64,000 nt of DNA, from NCBI RefSeq assembly GCF_000735345.1, contig NZ_JMPJ01000040.1:1-64000 (forward strand), given 5' to 3'. The position numbers and the translations under genes are program-made. The stretch comes from Ewingella americana ATCC 33852. GTDB taxonomy: Bacteria > Pseudomonadota > Gammaproteobacteria > Enterobacterales > Enterobacteriaceae. Below, in pieces: positions 1-7,903 of the stretch. Each line of letters opens with the position of its first letter. Within the stretch, counting starts at the first letter, position 1. The notes under the pieces are model-generated. The model saw only the letters and a program-made list of their open reading frames with translations, did not search any database and had not been told where the DNA came from.

Positions 1-490
1 CTTCGAGCCATAGGTCTCGAACCACTCCCTCGGCGTCACATCTGAACGCGACTTATTGGCTTCTCAACCGTGCCGTTCCAGTGGAGCGCTGGTCTACTCC
101 ACTGAAACGGCACGGGGTAAATGCCAGTAGGCCACGTTCAGAAATGACGCCGAGCAAGAGGTGGAAAACCGCGTGTCTTTTTACGCGGGTTGGAATCCCG
201 CAGCGAGGGCACCGCCTAAGCGGCGTCATTTCGTGGCGATCACAGAAGCAACTGAAACATGTCCATCTCAACCCTGCGAAGCCTCGATCTAACAGCAGCA
301 AAAAAACGCAGGATTCCAAAGGGTTTCGTTTAAAACCCTTTGGGCCCGTGTGGGCGGCGAGCCCACGGTTTTGACCTTAAGGCCTGTGTGGTGCCAGCGC
401 ACGACCTTGCCCTTAAGGCCAGTTTGCGTGGCAACGCAAGGTTTTACGGGTGTGGGCGGCGAGCACACGGTTTAGACGTTAAGTTTTCAG
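1..490. repeat. Mosaic of palindromic repeats, left flank of the motility region
   Basis: No protein-like reading frame is convincing here. Bases 1-88 match, in the same orientation and with a few changes, bases 42942-43030. From about 97 onward the same element runs in the opposite orientation, so the start of the window is a large inverted repeat. Its centre is a 19-bp hairpin with arms 68-86 and 97-115 (one mismatch). Between about 348 and 470 there are four short palindromic units in a row. Two contain GGGCGGCGAGC, one has GTGCCAGCGCAC and one has TTGCGTGGCAACGCAA, and CTTAAGGCC spacers recur between them. This looks like a REP/BIME-type or MITE-like intergenic family. The element probably extends leftward outside the window. 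Confidence 0.8.
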
Positions 491-509
491 CGGTTTTACA
501 AAACCGCTC

Positions 510-536
510 TCAAGTTATACATCGCCCTGCCGATAA
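510..536 (+). promoter_or_regulatory. Sigma-28 (FliA) promoter of the receptor/che operon
   Basis: The -35 element TCAA is at 510-513 and the -10 element GCCGATAA at 529-536, with a 15-base spacer. The -10 is identical to the enterobacterial FliA consensus and the -35 differs from TAAA at one base. It ends 35 bases before the receptor start codon and directly abuts the repeat mosaic, so the repeat has come very close to this promoter without destroying it. Confidence 0.8.
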
Positions 537-571
537 CCCTCTGTAGATGAATTAATGGAAAAAGGCAAAAC

Positions 572-2263
572 ATGATGTTTAAGCGTATGAAAGTGGTGAC
601 GGCCATCGTGGTCTTACTGGTGGTCTTTGGGGCGTTACAGTTGGTTTCTGGTGGGCTGTTCTTCAAATCGCTTAAAACCGATAAAGATAACTTTGCCACT
701 TCACAGCAAATTCGTGTGCAACAGGCTGAGCTGAATGCCAGCTGGATCTATCTGCTGCAAACTCGCAACACCCTTAACCGGGCGGGCATTCGCTTTATGT
801 TGGATGCTAACCAGATGGGCAGTGGGGCGACGGTGAAAGAGCTTATCGACGTCGCGCAGAAGGATTTGAAAATTGCCGGCGAGCACTACGCCAAATATCA
901 AAAAATTCCCAGCGATGCTAGCCAGAATCCTGCGTTGGCCGCTGAAATCAAAAAGAATTATGACGTTCTGAATGGCGCGCTGAGTGACCTGATTGACCTA
1001 ATCGGTTTGGGTCGCATCAATGACTTCTTCGAGCAGCCTACCCAGCAGTATCAAGACGGCTTCGAAAAGGCATTTGTCAACTATATCGACCAAAACGACA
1101 AGCTTTATAGCCACTCGGTCAACGTCAGCGAAGACTCCTTTAGCAACTCACTTTGGGTGCTGGGCGTGATCCTCACGGTGCTGGTGCTGTTTATTGGTCT
1201 GGCATGGTTTGGCGTGCAGCGCGTGCTGGTTCACCCACTGCGTTCACTGGTCGAAAGCATCCAGCACATTGCTCGCGGTGACTTGACCCAAGAAGTGAAG
1301 GTGGAAAGCCGTAACGAAATCGGCCTGCTGGCTGAAAGCATCAAAGACATGCAAAGCGAGCTGATCCGCACGGTTTCTGGAGTGCGTCAGGGCGCGGACG
1401 CTATCTATAGCGGCGCGAGCGAAATCTCTGCCGGTAACAACGACCTCTCTTCACGCACCGAGCAACAGGCTTCTTCACTGGAAGAGACTGCTGCCAGCAT
1501 GGAGCAACTGACCGCGACGGTGAAACAGAACGCCGAAAACGCCCGTCAGGCAAGCCAGCTGGCGCTGAGTGCGTCCGAAACCGCGCAGAAGGGCGGCAAA
1601 GTGGTATCAAACGTGGTGCAAACCATGAGCGACATCGCCGCCAGTTCGAAGAAAATCACTGATATTACCGGCGTTATCGACGGTATTGCCTTTCAGACTA
1701 ACATTCTGGCACTGAACGCGGCGGTCGAAGCAGCCCGCGCCGGTGAACAAGGTCGCGGCTTTGCCGTGGTTGCTGGGGAAGTTCGTAGTTTGGCGCAGCG
1801 TAGCGCCCAAGCCGCCAAAGAGATTAAAGGCCTGATTGATGACTCGGTAAGCCGCATCAACACGGGTTCCGTATTGGCGGAAAGCGCCGGTGAAACCATG
1901 AGTGACATGGTGAGCGCGGTGACTCGCGTGACCGACATCATGGGCGAAATCACCTCTGCTTCTGATGAACAGAGTCGTGGCATTGAGCAAGTGGCGCAGG
2001 CCATTACTGAAATGGACCGCGTGACCCAGCAAAACGCCGCCTTGGTTGAAGAATCTGCTTCCGCCTCCGCCGCGTTGGAAGAGCAGGCTAGCCTGTTAAC
2101 CCAGTCCGTGGCCGTCTTCAGCCTTGGCCAGCATCAGGTCAACGTGGTGCGCCCGACGACCACCTCGGCGCGCCAGCCTTTGCTGACGCCAAACCTGTCT
2201 TCAACCCCAGTCACCAAAGGTGCCGCTAGCAATAACCTGACGGAAAACTGGGAAACTTTCTAA
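572..2263 (+). CDS. tsr: Methyl-accepting chemotaxis protein, Tsr (serine) type
   Basis: A 563-residue inner-membrane chemoreceptor: N-terminal membrane segment (about residues 8-30), periplasmic four-helix ligand domain, second membrane segment (about 190-215), HAMP domain and a long signalling coiled coil. The ligand helix reads [14 protein letters not shown] and the second site [13 protein letters not shown]. These keep the Arg, Asn and Thr residues that bind serine in E. coli Tsr, so serine is the likely ligand. The signalling tip ([20 protein letters not shown]) is intact. The protein ends in NWETF, the tether that recruits CheR and CheB. ATG codons at 572 and 575 are both possible starts. 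It is transcribed from the adjacent sigma-28 promoter, probably together with cheR. cheA and cheW are not in the window. Confidence 0.93.
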   Translation: MMFKRMKVVTAIVVLLVVFGALQLVSGGLFFKSLKTDKDNFATSQQIRVQQAELNASWIYLLQTRNTLNRAGIRFMLDANQMGSGATVKELIDVAQKDLKIAGEHYAKYQKIPSDASQNPALAAEIKKNYDVLNGALSDLIDLIGLGRINDFFEQPTQQYQDGFEKAFVNYIDQNDKLYSHSVNVSEDSFSNSLWVLGVILTVLVLFIGLAWFGVQRVLVHPLRSLVESIQHIARGDLTQEVKVESRNEIGLLAESIKDMQSELIRTVSGVRQGADAIYSGASEISAGNNDLSSRTEQQASSLEETAASMEQLTATVKQNAENARQASQLALSASETAQKGGKVVSNVVQTMSDIAASSKKITDITGVIDGIAFQTNILALNAAVEAARAGEQGRGFAVVAGEVRSLAQRSAQAAKEIKGLIDDSVSRINTGSVLAESAGETMSDMVSAVTRVTDIMGEITSASDEQSRGIEQVAQAITEMDRVTQQNAALVEESASASAALEEQASLLTQSVAVFSLGQHQVNVVRPTTTSARQPLLTPNLSSTPVTKGAASNNLTENWETF

Positions 2264-2393
2264 CTAGCAACAAAGCGTTTAGCAGTAACAACAGCATGAC
2301 AGGGGCGGTTTCCGCCTCTGATGCTTCGGTGATGAGAGTAGGGAAGCCATTTGGGCAATAGCAATAGAATCTGTCGTCTAAGGAGTCCGCGTT

Positions 2394-3266
2394 ATGAGTG
2401 CTCCTAATTCAAACCAGGATCCGGATAACGCGTCGATTATGGCGCAAATGATCCAACGGCTGCCGCTGTCGGATATCCATTTTCGCCGTATCAGCGAGCT
2501 TATCTACCAGCGCGCCGGTATCGTGCTGGCGGATCATAAAAGAGAGATGGTTTACAACCGACTGGTTCGTCGATTGCGAATTCTAGGAATTAACGATTTT
2601 GGCCAGTATTTGGCGATGCTGGAAAGTGATGCCAACAGCGCGGAGTGGCAGGCATTTATTAATGCTTTAACCACTAACCTGACGGCTTTTTTTCGCGAAG
2701 CACATCACTTCCCGATCCTCGCCGAACATGCCCGCTCACGACCGAATAATTACAGCGTTTGGAGTACCGCCGCCTCGACCGGGGAAGAGCCTTACTCCAT
2801 CGCCATGACTCTGAGTGAAGCACTGGGCCCGCGCATGGCCAGTTGCAGCATTCAGGCCAGCGACATTGATACCCAAGTGTTAGAGAAGGCGGTCGCTGGT
2901 GTTTACCGTCAGGAAGAATTACGCACGCTAAGCACCCAACAGATGCAGAAGTTCTTCCTGAAAGGCACGGGTCCGCACAGCGGGCTGGTGCGAATCCGCC
3001 CTGAGCTGGCGCAAATGGTGGCTTTCCAGCAGATCAACTTGCTGGCCAGCCACTGGCAGCTCAATGGGCCATTTGATGCGATTTTTTGTCGTAACGTGAT
3101 GATCTACTTCGACAAACAAACGCAGGAAAAAATCTTACGCCGATTTGTTCCGTTACTAAAACCGGGCGGCCTGATGTTTGCCGGACATTCCGAAAACTTC
3201 AGCCAGATTAGCCGGGAATTTTATTTGCGTGGCCAAACTGTATACGGTCTCGCCAAGGAGAGGTAA
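2394..3266 (+). CDS. cheR: Chemotaxis protein methyltransferase CheR
   Basis: A 290-residue cytoplasmic SAM-dependent glutamate O-methyltransferase that methylates receptor helices during adaptation. It has the small N-terminal helical domain (about 1-90), the [10 protein letters not shown] motif, the SAM-binding stretch around [15 protein letters not shown] and the core motif [15 protein letters not shown] good Shine-Dalgarno site (AAGGAG, 2380-2385) supports the ATG at 2394. It lies 130 bases after the receptor gene and its stop overlaps the cheB start by one base, the usual translational coupling of this pair. Confidence 0.96.
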   Translation: MSAPNSNQDPDNASIMAQMIQRLPLSDIHFRRISELIYQRAGIVLADHKREMVYNRLVRRLRILGINDFGQYLAMLESDANSAEWQAFINALTTNLTAFFREAHHFPILAEHARSRPNNYSVWSTAASTGEEPYSIAMTLSEALGPRMASCSIQASDIDTQVLEKAVAGVYRQEELRTLSTQQMQKFFLKGTGPHSGLVRIRPELAQMVAFQQINLLASHWQLNGPFDAIFCRNVMIYFDKQTQEKILRRFVPLLKPGGLMFAGHSENFSQISREFYLRGQTVYGLAKER

Positions 3267-4315
3267 TGAATAAAATCAGAGTGTTGAGTGTCGATGACTC
3301 GGCGTTGATGCGGCAGTTGATGACCGAAATCATCAACAGTCATCCGGATATGGAAATGGTGGCAACCGCGCCTGATCCGCTGGTTGCACGCGACTTAATT
3401 AAGAAATTCAACCCGCAGGTTTTGACGCTGGACGTCGAAATGCCGCGCATGGATGGCTTGGATTTCCTCGAAAAACTGATGCGCCTGCGCCCGATGCCGG
3501 TGGTGATGGTCTCTTCGTTAACCGGGCAGGGGTCGGAAATCACGTTGCGGGCGCTGGAGTTGGGCGCTATCGATTTTGTCACCAAGCCGCAGTTGGGCAT
3601 TCGCGAAGGCATGCTGGCCTATAGCGAGCTGATTGCTGACAAGATCCGCACGGCTTCCAAGGCGCGACTGAACAAGAACGTTAATGCTGACATGCCGCGC
3701 ATGCTCAGCCATACGCCGCTGCTCAGTAGTGAAAAGCTCATCGCCATTGGTTCGTCTACCGGCGGCACCGAGGCGATTCGCCACGTGTTGCAGCCGTTAC
3801 CGCCAACCTGCCCGGCATTGATGATCACTCAGCATATGCCGCCGGGGTTTACTCGCTCTTTTGCCGACCGGCTGAACAAGCTGTGCCAAATCACGGTGAA
3901 AGAGGCGGAAGACGGCGAGCGCGTGCTGCCGGGACACGCCTACATCGCGCCGGGGGACAGACATATGGAGCTGACCCGCAGCGGGGCGAACTATCAGGTT
4001 AAGTTGAACGACGGCCCGGCGGTGAATCGCCATCGTCCGTCGGTTGACGTGTTATTCCGTTCGGTGGCGCAATTCGCCGGACGCAATGCTGTCGGGGTGA
4101 TCCTGACAGGAATGGGCAATGACGGCGCTGCCGGCATGCTGGAGATGCACCGCGCCGGGGCTTACACATTGGCTCAAAACGAAGCCAGCTGTGTGGTGTT
4201 CGGGATGCCCCGTGAGGCGATTGCCTCCGGTGGGGTCAACGAAGTGGTGGATCTCAGCCAAATAAGCCAGCGCATGCTGGCACAAATATCAGCCGGACAG
4301 GCTTTACGTATTTAA
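3266..4315 (+). CDS. cheB: Chemotaxis response regulator / protein-glutamate methylesterase CheB
   Basis: A 349-residue two-domain enzyme that removes methyl groups from, and deamidates, chemoreceptors when phosphorylated by CheA. The receiver domain has the acidic pair VDD at residues 9-11 and phospho-acceptor Asp56 ([12 protein letters not shown]). The C-terminal esterase domain carries the catalytic Ser in [10 protein letters not shown], His in TQHMPPGFT and Asp in [11 protein letters not shown]. Length and motifs match the E. coli protein (349 residues). It starts inside the cheR stop codon. Confidence 0.96.
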   Translation: MNKIRVLSVDDSALMRQLMTEIINSHPDMEMVATAPDPLVARDLIKKFNPQVLTLDVEMPRMDGLDFLEKLMRLRPMPVVMVSSLTGQGSEITLRALELGAIDFVTKPQLGIREGMLAYSELIADKIRTASKARLNKNVNADMPRMLSHTPLLSSEKLIAIGSSTGGTEAIRHVLQPLPPTCPALMITQHMPPGFTRSFADRLNKLCQITVKEAEDGERVLPGHAYIAPGDRHMELTRSGANYQVKLNDGPAVNRHRPSVDVLFRSVAQFAGRNAVGVILTGMGNDGAAGMLEMHRAGAYTLAQNEASCVVFGMPREAIASGGVNEVVDLSQISQRMLAQISAGQALRI

Positions 4316-4365
4316 TTTTTCATCCCACTAGGGTGATGAAGCAGCACAATTTAGGAGCACTAAAC

Positions 4366-4755
4366 ATGGCCGATCCAAATCTGCGTTTTCTGGTGGTAGA
4401 TGACTTTTCAACTATGCGCCGAATCGTTCGCAACCTGTTGAAAGAACTTGGTTTCCAGAATGTGGAAGAAGCCGAGGATGGCGTTGACGCACTGAACAAA
4501 TTGCGTGCCGGTGGTTTTGACTTCGTAGTGTCTGACTGGAACATGCCAAACATGGACGGTCTTGATCTGCTGAAAACGATTCGAGCCGACGTCGCGCTGG
4601 CAAAAATGCCGGTATTGATGGTGACCGCAGAAGCCAAGAAAGAGAACATTGTGGCCGCCGCGCAGGCGGGTGCCAGTGGCTATGTCGTTAAGCCATTTAC
4701 CGCCGCGACTCTGGAAGAGAAGCTCGGCAAAATCTTTGAAAAACTAGGCATGTAG
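4366..4755 (+). CDS. cheY: Chemotaxis response regulator CheY
   Basis: A 129-residue single-domain receiver that, when phosphorylated by CheA, binds the flagellar switch protein FliM and promotes clockwise rotation. Asp12-Asp13, the phospho-acceptor Asp57 ([12 protein letters not shown]), Thr87 and Lys109 (VVKPFT) are all present. The frame is open further upstream, but the ATG at 4366 has a Shine-Dalgarno site (TAGGAGC, 4352-4358) and gives the family length. It is eight bases from cheZ. Confidence 0.96.
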   Translation: MADPNLRFLVVDDFSTMRRIVRNLLKELGFQNVEEAEDGVDALNKLRAGGFDFVVSDWNMPNMDGLDLLKTIRADVALAKMPVLMVTAEAKKENIVAAAQAGASGYVVKPFTAATLEEKLGKIFEKLGM

Positions 4756-4763
4756 GAGCAGAT

Positions 4764-5423
4764 ATGGCTGACTTACTTCCTCCAGGAATGACAATGCCTG
4801 CAAACGATGCAGCAACCGCGGGCGATATTATCGCCCGGATTGGGCAACTGACGCGCATGTTGCGCGACAGTATGCGCGAATTGGGGCTTGATCAAGCCAT
4901 CGCACAGGCGGCGGAAGCCATTCCTGATGCCCGCGATCGACTGGATTACGTGGTCACCATGACCGCTCAGGCGGCAGAACGTGCTTTAAACTGTGTTGAA
5001 GCGGCACAACCGCGTCAAAACAAACTGGAAGCTGCGGCGAAAAAACTCGATGCGCGTTGGGATCAATGGTTCGAAAACCCAATCGAGCTGTCCGATGCCC
5101 GTGAACTGGTGACGGACACCCGCAGCTATCTCAAAGAAGTCCCTGAGCACACCAGTTTTACCAATGCGCAGTTGTTGGAAATCATGATGGCGCAGGACTT
5201 CCAAGATTTAACAGGGCAGGTTATCAAACGTATGATGACCGTAGTCCAAGAGATTGAAAATCAACTGCTGTCCGTGCTGATGGATAACATTCCTGAGCAG
5301 AACATCAAGGCCAAACGTGAAAACGACAGCCTACTGAATGGCCCGCAACTCAACGCCGAAGGCGTCGGGGTCGTGGCGTCTCAAGAGCAGGTCGATGACT
5401 TGCTGGACAGTTTGGGCTTCTAA
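4764..5423 (+). CDS. cheZ: Protein phosphatase CheZ
   Basis: A 219-residue, mostly helical cytoplasmic phosphatase that dephosphorylates CheY-P. The catalytic Gln lies in [14 protein letters not shown] and the C-terminal CheY-binding tail reads [13 protein letters not shown], both as in E. coli CheZ (214 residues). It is the last gene of the chemotaxis operon. In most enterobacteria flhB follows directly, but here about 21 kb of island DNA comes next. Confidence 0.96.
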   Translation: MADLLPPGMTMPANDAATAGDIIARIGQLTRMLRDSMRELGLDQAIAQAAEAIPDARDRLDYVVTMTAQAAERALNCVEAAQPRQNKLEAAAKKLDARWDQWFENPIELSDARELVTDTRSYLKEVPEHTSFTNAQLLEIMMAQDFQDLTGQVIKRMMTVVQEIENQLLSVLMDNIPEQNIKAKRENDSLLNGPQLNAEGVGVVASQEQVDDLLDSLGF

Positions 5424-5459
5424 ATCTCGACCTCTTCTTATCTCTCTACAACCCTTATT

Positions 5460-5490
5460 CCATCCGTTTGTATTCTGGGCAAACGGATGG
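5460..5490 (+). terminator. Hairpin after cheZ, probable transcription terminator
   Basis: A perfect 11-bp stem, CCATCCGTTTG at 5460-5470 and CAAACGGATGG at 5480-5490, with a nine-base loop. It lies 37 bases after the cheZ stop. There is no run of T after the stem, so intrinsic termination is plausible rather than certain. It marks the end of the chemotaxis operon and the left border of the island. Confidence 0.55.
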
Positions 5491-5925
5491 ATTCAGTTAT
5501 AGCCCTCTTTAGCGCCGCTTAATTACCTCTTTTCGAAAATTATTATCTCGCTTATTAACATAATCACGATCAAAAGATCTAATTTTCTTAGTTCATTACG
5601 AGAATGAAAATTTAATCTAATACACATTATTTTTAATTATTTCAAATGACTGGGTTTGTCGTTATATGGTTGTGGTGATAAGTCCTTGGAAATATCCTAT
5701 TTCAAGGTCTTTGGTAATCGCTGATTAATTACGTATTGCTCTGTCTTCTAGATGTTGCCCAATTAAAATGATGCCGATATACTGCGCCGCATCAAGAAGA
5801 GGTTGAGATATTTAATGACTCTTCTTGTTATGCCCCACGTTTTGAATAAGTGAGGGTAGAGTAATTTGGTTATCAATAACCAACAAATGAAGCAGTAATA
5901 AACTAACTATATAAGGAAATTACAT
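5491..5925 (+). promoter_or_regulatory. AT-rich regulatory region upstream of the peptide operon
   Basis: No gene is seen in these 435 bases, which are clearly more AT-rich than the chemotaxis genes. A candidate sigma-70 promoter is TTGAGA (5803-5808), 17 bases, TGTTAT (5826-5831). It is overlapped by a dyad CAAGAAGAG (5793-5801) / CTCTTCTTG (5819-5827). A second dyad, the perfect palindrome TTGGTTATCAATAACCAA (5866-5883), lies 42 bases before the start of the peptide gene. It has the size and symmetry of a repressor or activator site. The Shine-Dalgarno site AAGGAA precedes the ATG at 5926. Confidence 0.45.
5866..5883. promoter_or_regulatory. 18-bp perfect dyad, candidate operator
   Basis: TTGGTTAT and ATAACCAA are exact reverse complements separated by CA. 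The dyad sits between the candidate promoter and the start of the double-glycine peptide gene, inside the presumed 5' leader. This is where a dimeric helix-turn-helix regulator could control the operon. No regulator gene is adjacent; the nearest are the two LuxR-type genes at 24.3-25.8 kb. Confidence 0.45.
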
Positions 5926-6126
5926 ATGAAAAAGATGGCTATGTCACAAGCGGAAACTATTGTTGGCGGTACTTTCAAACACAGCACTTGCACCAACAAC
6001 TATGAAATTGCTCTGGGCCCTAACCTTAAACCAACTTGTTACTCAGTAAAAACGTGTACTGATAAAAATGGTGCTATCACTAAGCATCTGAACGTGGCAG
6101 CTGCATCAAGTTGCCCAAGCAACTAA
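5926..6126 (+). CDS. Small double-glycine peptide precursor (candidate microcin/RiPP)
   Basis: A 66-residue peptide with a 15-residue leader, MKKMAMSQAETIVGG, ending in the Gly-Gly site that C39 peptidases cut (hydrophobic Ile at -4 and Met at -12). The predicted core has 51 residues with four cysteines (precursor positions 22, 38, 44 and 63), enough for two disulfides, and several lysines. The next genes encode a DsbA-like oxidoreductase, an acyltransferase, a C39 exporter and acyl-chain enzymes, so this is most simply the exported product of the operon. By recollection, unverified, it resembles the enterobacterial small-protein family called DUF4762. Killing, signalling or another role cannot be told from sequence, and no dedicated immunity gene is recognisable next to it. 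Confidence 0.75.
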   Translation: MKKMAMSQAETIVGGTFKHSTCTNNYEIALGPNLKPTCYSVKTCTDKNGAITKHLNVAAASSCPSN

Positions 6127-6226
6127 TTGATCGTTAAAGGTCTTTAGTTAGTTGGGTACATCGTTAGTGATAACGATGTGCCCAACGTTGTTTAATGGTT
6201 TTCTGAGCTCAAGGATTGAGTTGTCT

Positions 6227-6901
6227 ATGCGTAAAAAAATAACTATTGCCGCTTTATACACTGTTTTCATCGCCGTCATTTCTGCTTTTGTCACCACGGC
6301 TTATTTTCATACCTTTGTTTTAAATAAAAATGAGCAAAATCCTCAACAGTTATTAACCTCTGTTAGCACGGATAAAGTCACCAACAGCAGAATCGCGGAC
6401 GGGCAGGACATTATTGAGTTTCTATCTTATGGTTGCCACTATTGTGCATCGAATGAAGAAAATGTAGAGAAACTCGAAAAGCGGCTTCCAGCGGGTAAGA
6501 AACTGGTACGTTTACATGTTAGCTATGAAGATCAAGGCGGACTTGGACGTTATGCCGCGGTATTTGCCACGCTAGATGCCATGGGCATAGAAGCAAAATA
6601 TCGTGATAGTGCTTATCGGGCGGTAAACAAAGATGATATCGATTTAGGTGATGCAACGCAGCTAAACGGCTGGCTTAAAAGTAATAATATTGACACTGAA
6701 GAATACAATACAGTTCGTCAATCAGCTGCAGTTGAACAGAAACTGGCATATATGACGCAAGTCACCCGCGATTATAAGGTTAATGCCACACCTGTTTTTA
6801 TCGTATCAAAAAAATGGATCGCTCTTCAGGATCGTGAATTCCCTGAATTCTCCGATCAATTATTATCTTTACTGAATAACGATAGTCCTCTGGAGAAGTG
6901 A
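6227..6901 (+). CDS. Membrane-anchored DsbA-like thioredoxin-fold protein
   Basis: 224 residues from the ATG at 6227, chosen over an in-frame ATG upstream because AAGGAT (6211-6216) is correctly spaced. One N-terminal membrane segment (about 7-28) leaves the rest in the periplasm. The redox motif is Cys70-His-Tyr-Cys73 (SYGCHYCASN), with a cis-proline at about 189 (NATPVF) and a DsbA-type helical insertion between them. These features fit a thiol oxidoreductase of the DsbA family. Next to a four-cysteine secreted peptide, its likely job is to form or isomerise the peptide's disulfides. Its stop overlaps the next start by one base (TGATG). Confidence 0.8.
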   Translation: MRKKITIAALYTVFIAVISAFVTTAYFHTFVLNKNEQNPQQLLTSVSTDKVTNSRIADGQDIIEFLSYGCHYCASNEENVEKLEKRLPAGKKLVRLHVSYEDQGGLGRYAAVFATLDAMGIEAKYRDSAYRAVNKDDIDLGDATQLNGWLKSNNIDTEEYNTVRQSAAVEQKLAYMTQVTRDYKVNATPVFIVSKKWIALQDREFPEFSDQLLSLLNNDSPLEK

Positions 6902-7848
6902 TGAAATTTTTGGCGCTGCGACTCCAACTAACATGGATGAATATTGTCAACTATTTTGGGCGCATAAATTATTTCGCCCAGCTGTTGGGATCGCGGATAG
7001 CTTATTTCTTACTGAGGCATATCAACTATCGTTGGCTCTTCATTCTGCCACACATCAATAGAGGTTTGGGATTGACCGGGCGTGCTCTCAAGGTGAGGGC
7101 TGAAGTTGCACAGGCTAACAAACAATGTTTGTTACAAGGCAGCGATGCTCTTAATTATATCTGGTTAACCCAGCGGCGTGAGTGGTTGGTCAGAGCCGCG
7201 ACTTTTGGGCGAAACGCCAAGGTTCTCAAAGAGATTGCCTCTTGCACTGAACAATTGAATGCGGTGGTTGAACCATTACATCGCGATGGTCAATCAGTGA
7301 TGCTGGCCCCGCTGCATATGGTATCGGATATCTTGGCAACCATGGTAGGTGCTGGCGTTTACCCCAATAAGGCGACGGTGATTGCCTCTTTTGGCAACCA
7401 CGTCCATTCTCAGGACGAGCTGCTTCAGGGCGGGTTGAATCTTGACTATTGTTCAATTCATGACCAGGGCAGCGCTATCGCCGGGAACTTGTTGACATCA
7501 CTGATGAGCGCAGCACAGGGAGAGCGTAATATTATTCTTTTCCCCGATATTACCCCTGAATTCACCCTCGGCACCTATCAGGGCCAGTCGTCCAAATTGC
7601 CGTGCAAATTATTCCAGCGACCAGCCAAATTACATAACGGCATCGTGAGACTGTCACGAGCTATCTCTGCCCGCGTCGTATTTTACCACCTCTATTATGA
7701 CGGGGGAGTGAGGATAAAAATTCATCCCCCCCTAAAGGCAACGCAATTGAAACAGCATATGCCAGAAATTATTGAAAATTCAATCCGAGAGCATGCCAAC
7801 GACTGGATGTTATGGCATGCACATTCACTCTACTTTATTAATGAATAA
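6901..7848 (+). CDS. LpxL/HtrB-like acyltransferase (lysophospholipid acyltransferase superfamily)
   Basis: 315 residues, about the size of LpxL/LpxM. The central stretch around residue 139 (MLAPLHMVSDILATMVG) and the later IILFPDITPEFTLGT followed by KLFQRPAKLHNGIVRLS have the layout of the LpxL/HtrB acyl-ACP transferases. The active-site spacing is unusual: His139 and Asp143 are four apart, where the family normally has the acid five after the His. Family members move acyl chains from acyl-ACP to an acceptor at the inner membrane. Here the dedicated acyl carrier protein downstream and the peptide upstream suggest the peptide as acceptor, which is inference. A lipid A role cannot be excluded. 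Confidence 0.65.
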   Translation: MKFLALRLQLTWMNIVNYFGRINYFAQLLGSRIAYFLLRHINYRWLFILPHINRGLGLTGRALKVRAEVAQANKQCLLQGSDALNYIWLTQRREWLVRAATFGRNAKVLKEIASCTEQLNAVVEPLHRDGQSVMLAPLHMVSDILATMVGAGVYPNKATVIASFGNHVHSQDELLQGGLNLDYCSIHDQGSAIAGNLLTSLMSAAQGERNIILFPDITPEFTLGTYQGQSSKLPCKLFQRPAKLHNGIVRLSRAISARVVFYHLYYDGGVRIKIHPPLKATQLKQHMPEIIENSIREHANDWMLWHAHSLYFINE

Positions 7849-7903
7849 CATCAGCAATTTCATTACTGCGCATTAATTTAACAGGATGTTAAGACGATTG
7901 GTT

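Noticed and set aside
1-490. CRISPR array in the repeat region
   Set aside because: The units are palindromic and adjacent, with differing lengths and no unique spacers; no cas genes are present.
5500-5920. A second small peptide gene upstream of the 5.9-kb precursor
   Set aside because: Several ATG codons occur, but all frames close within about 15 codons and none has a Shine-Dalgarno site.
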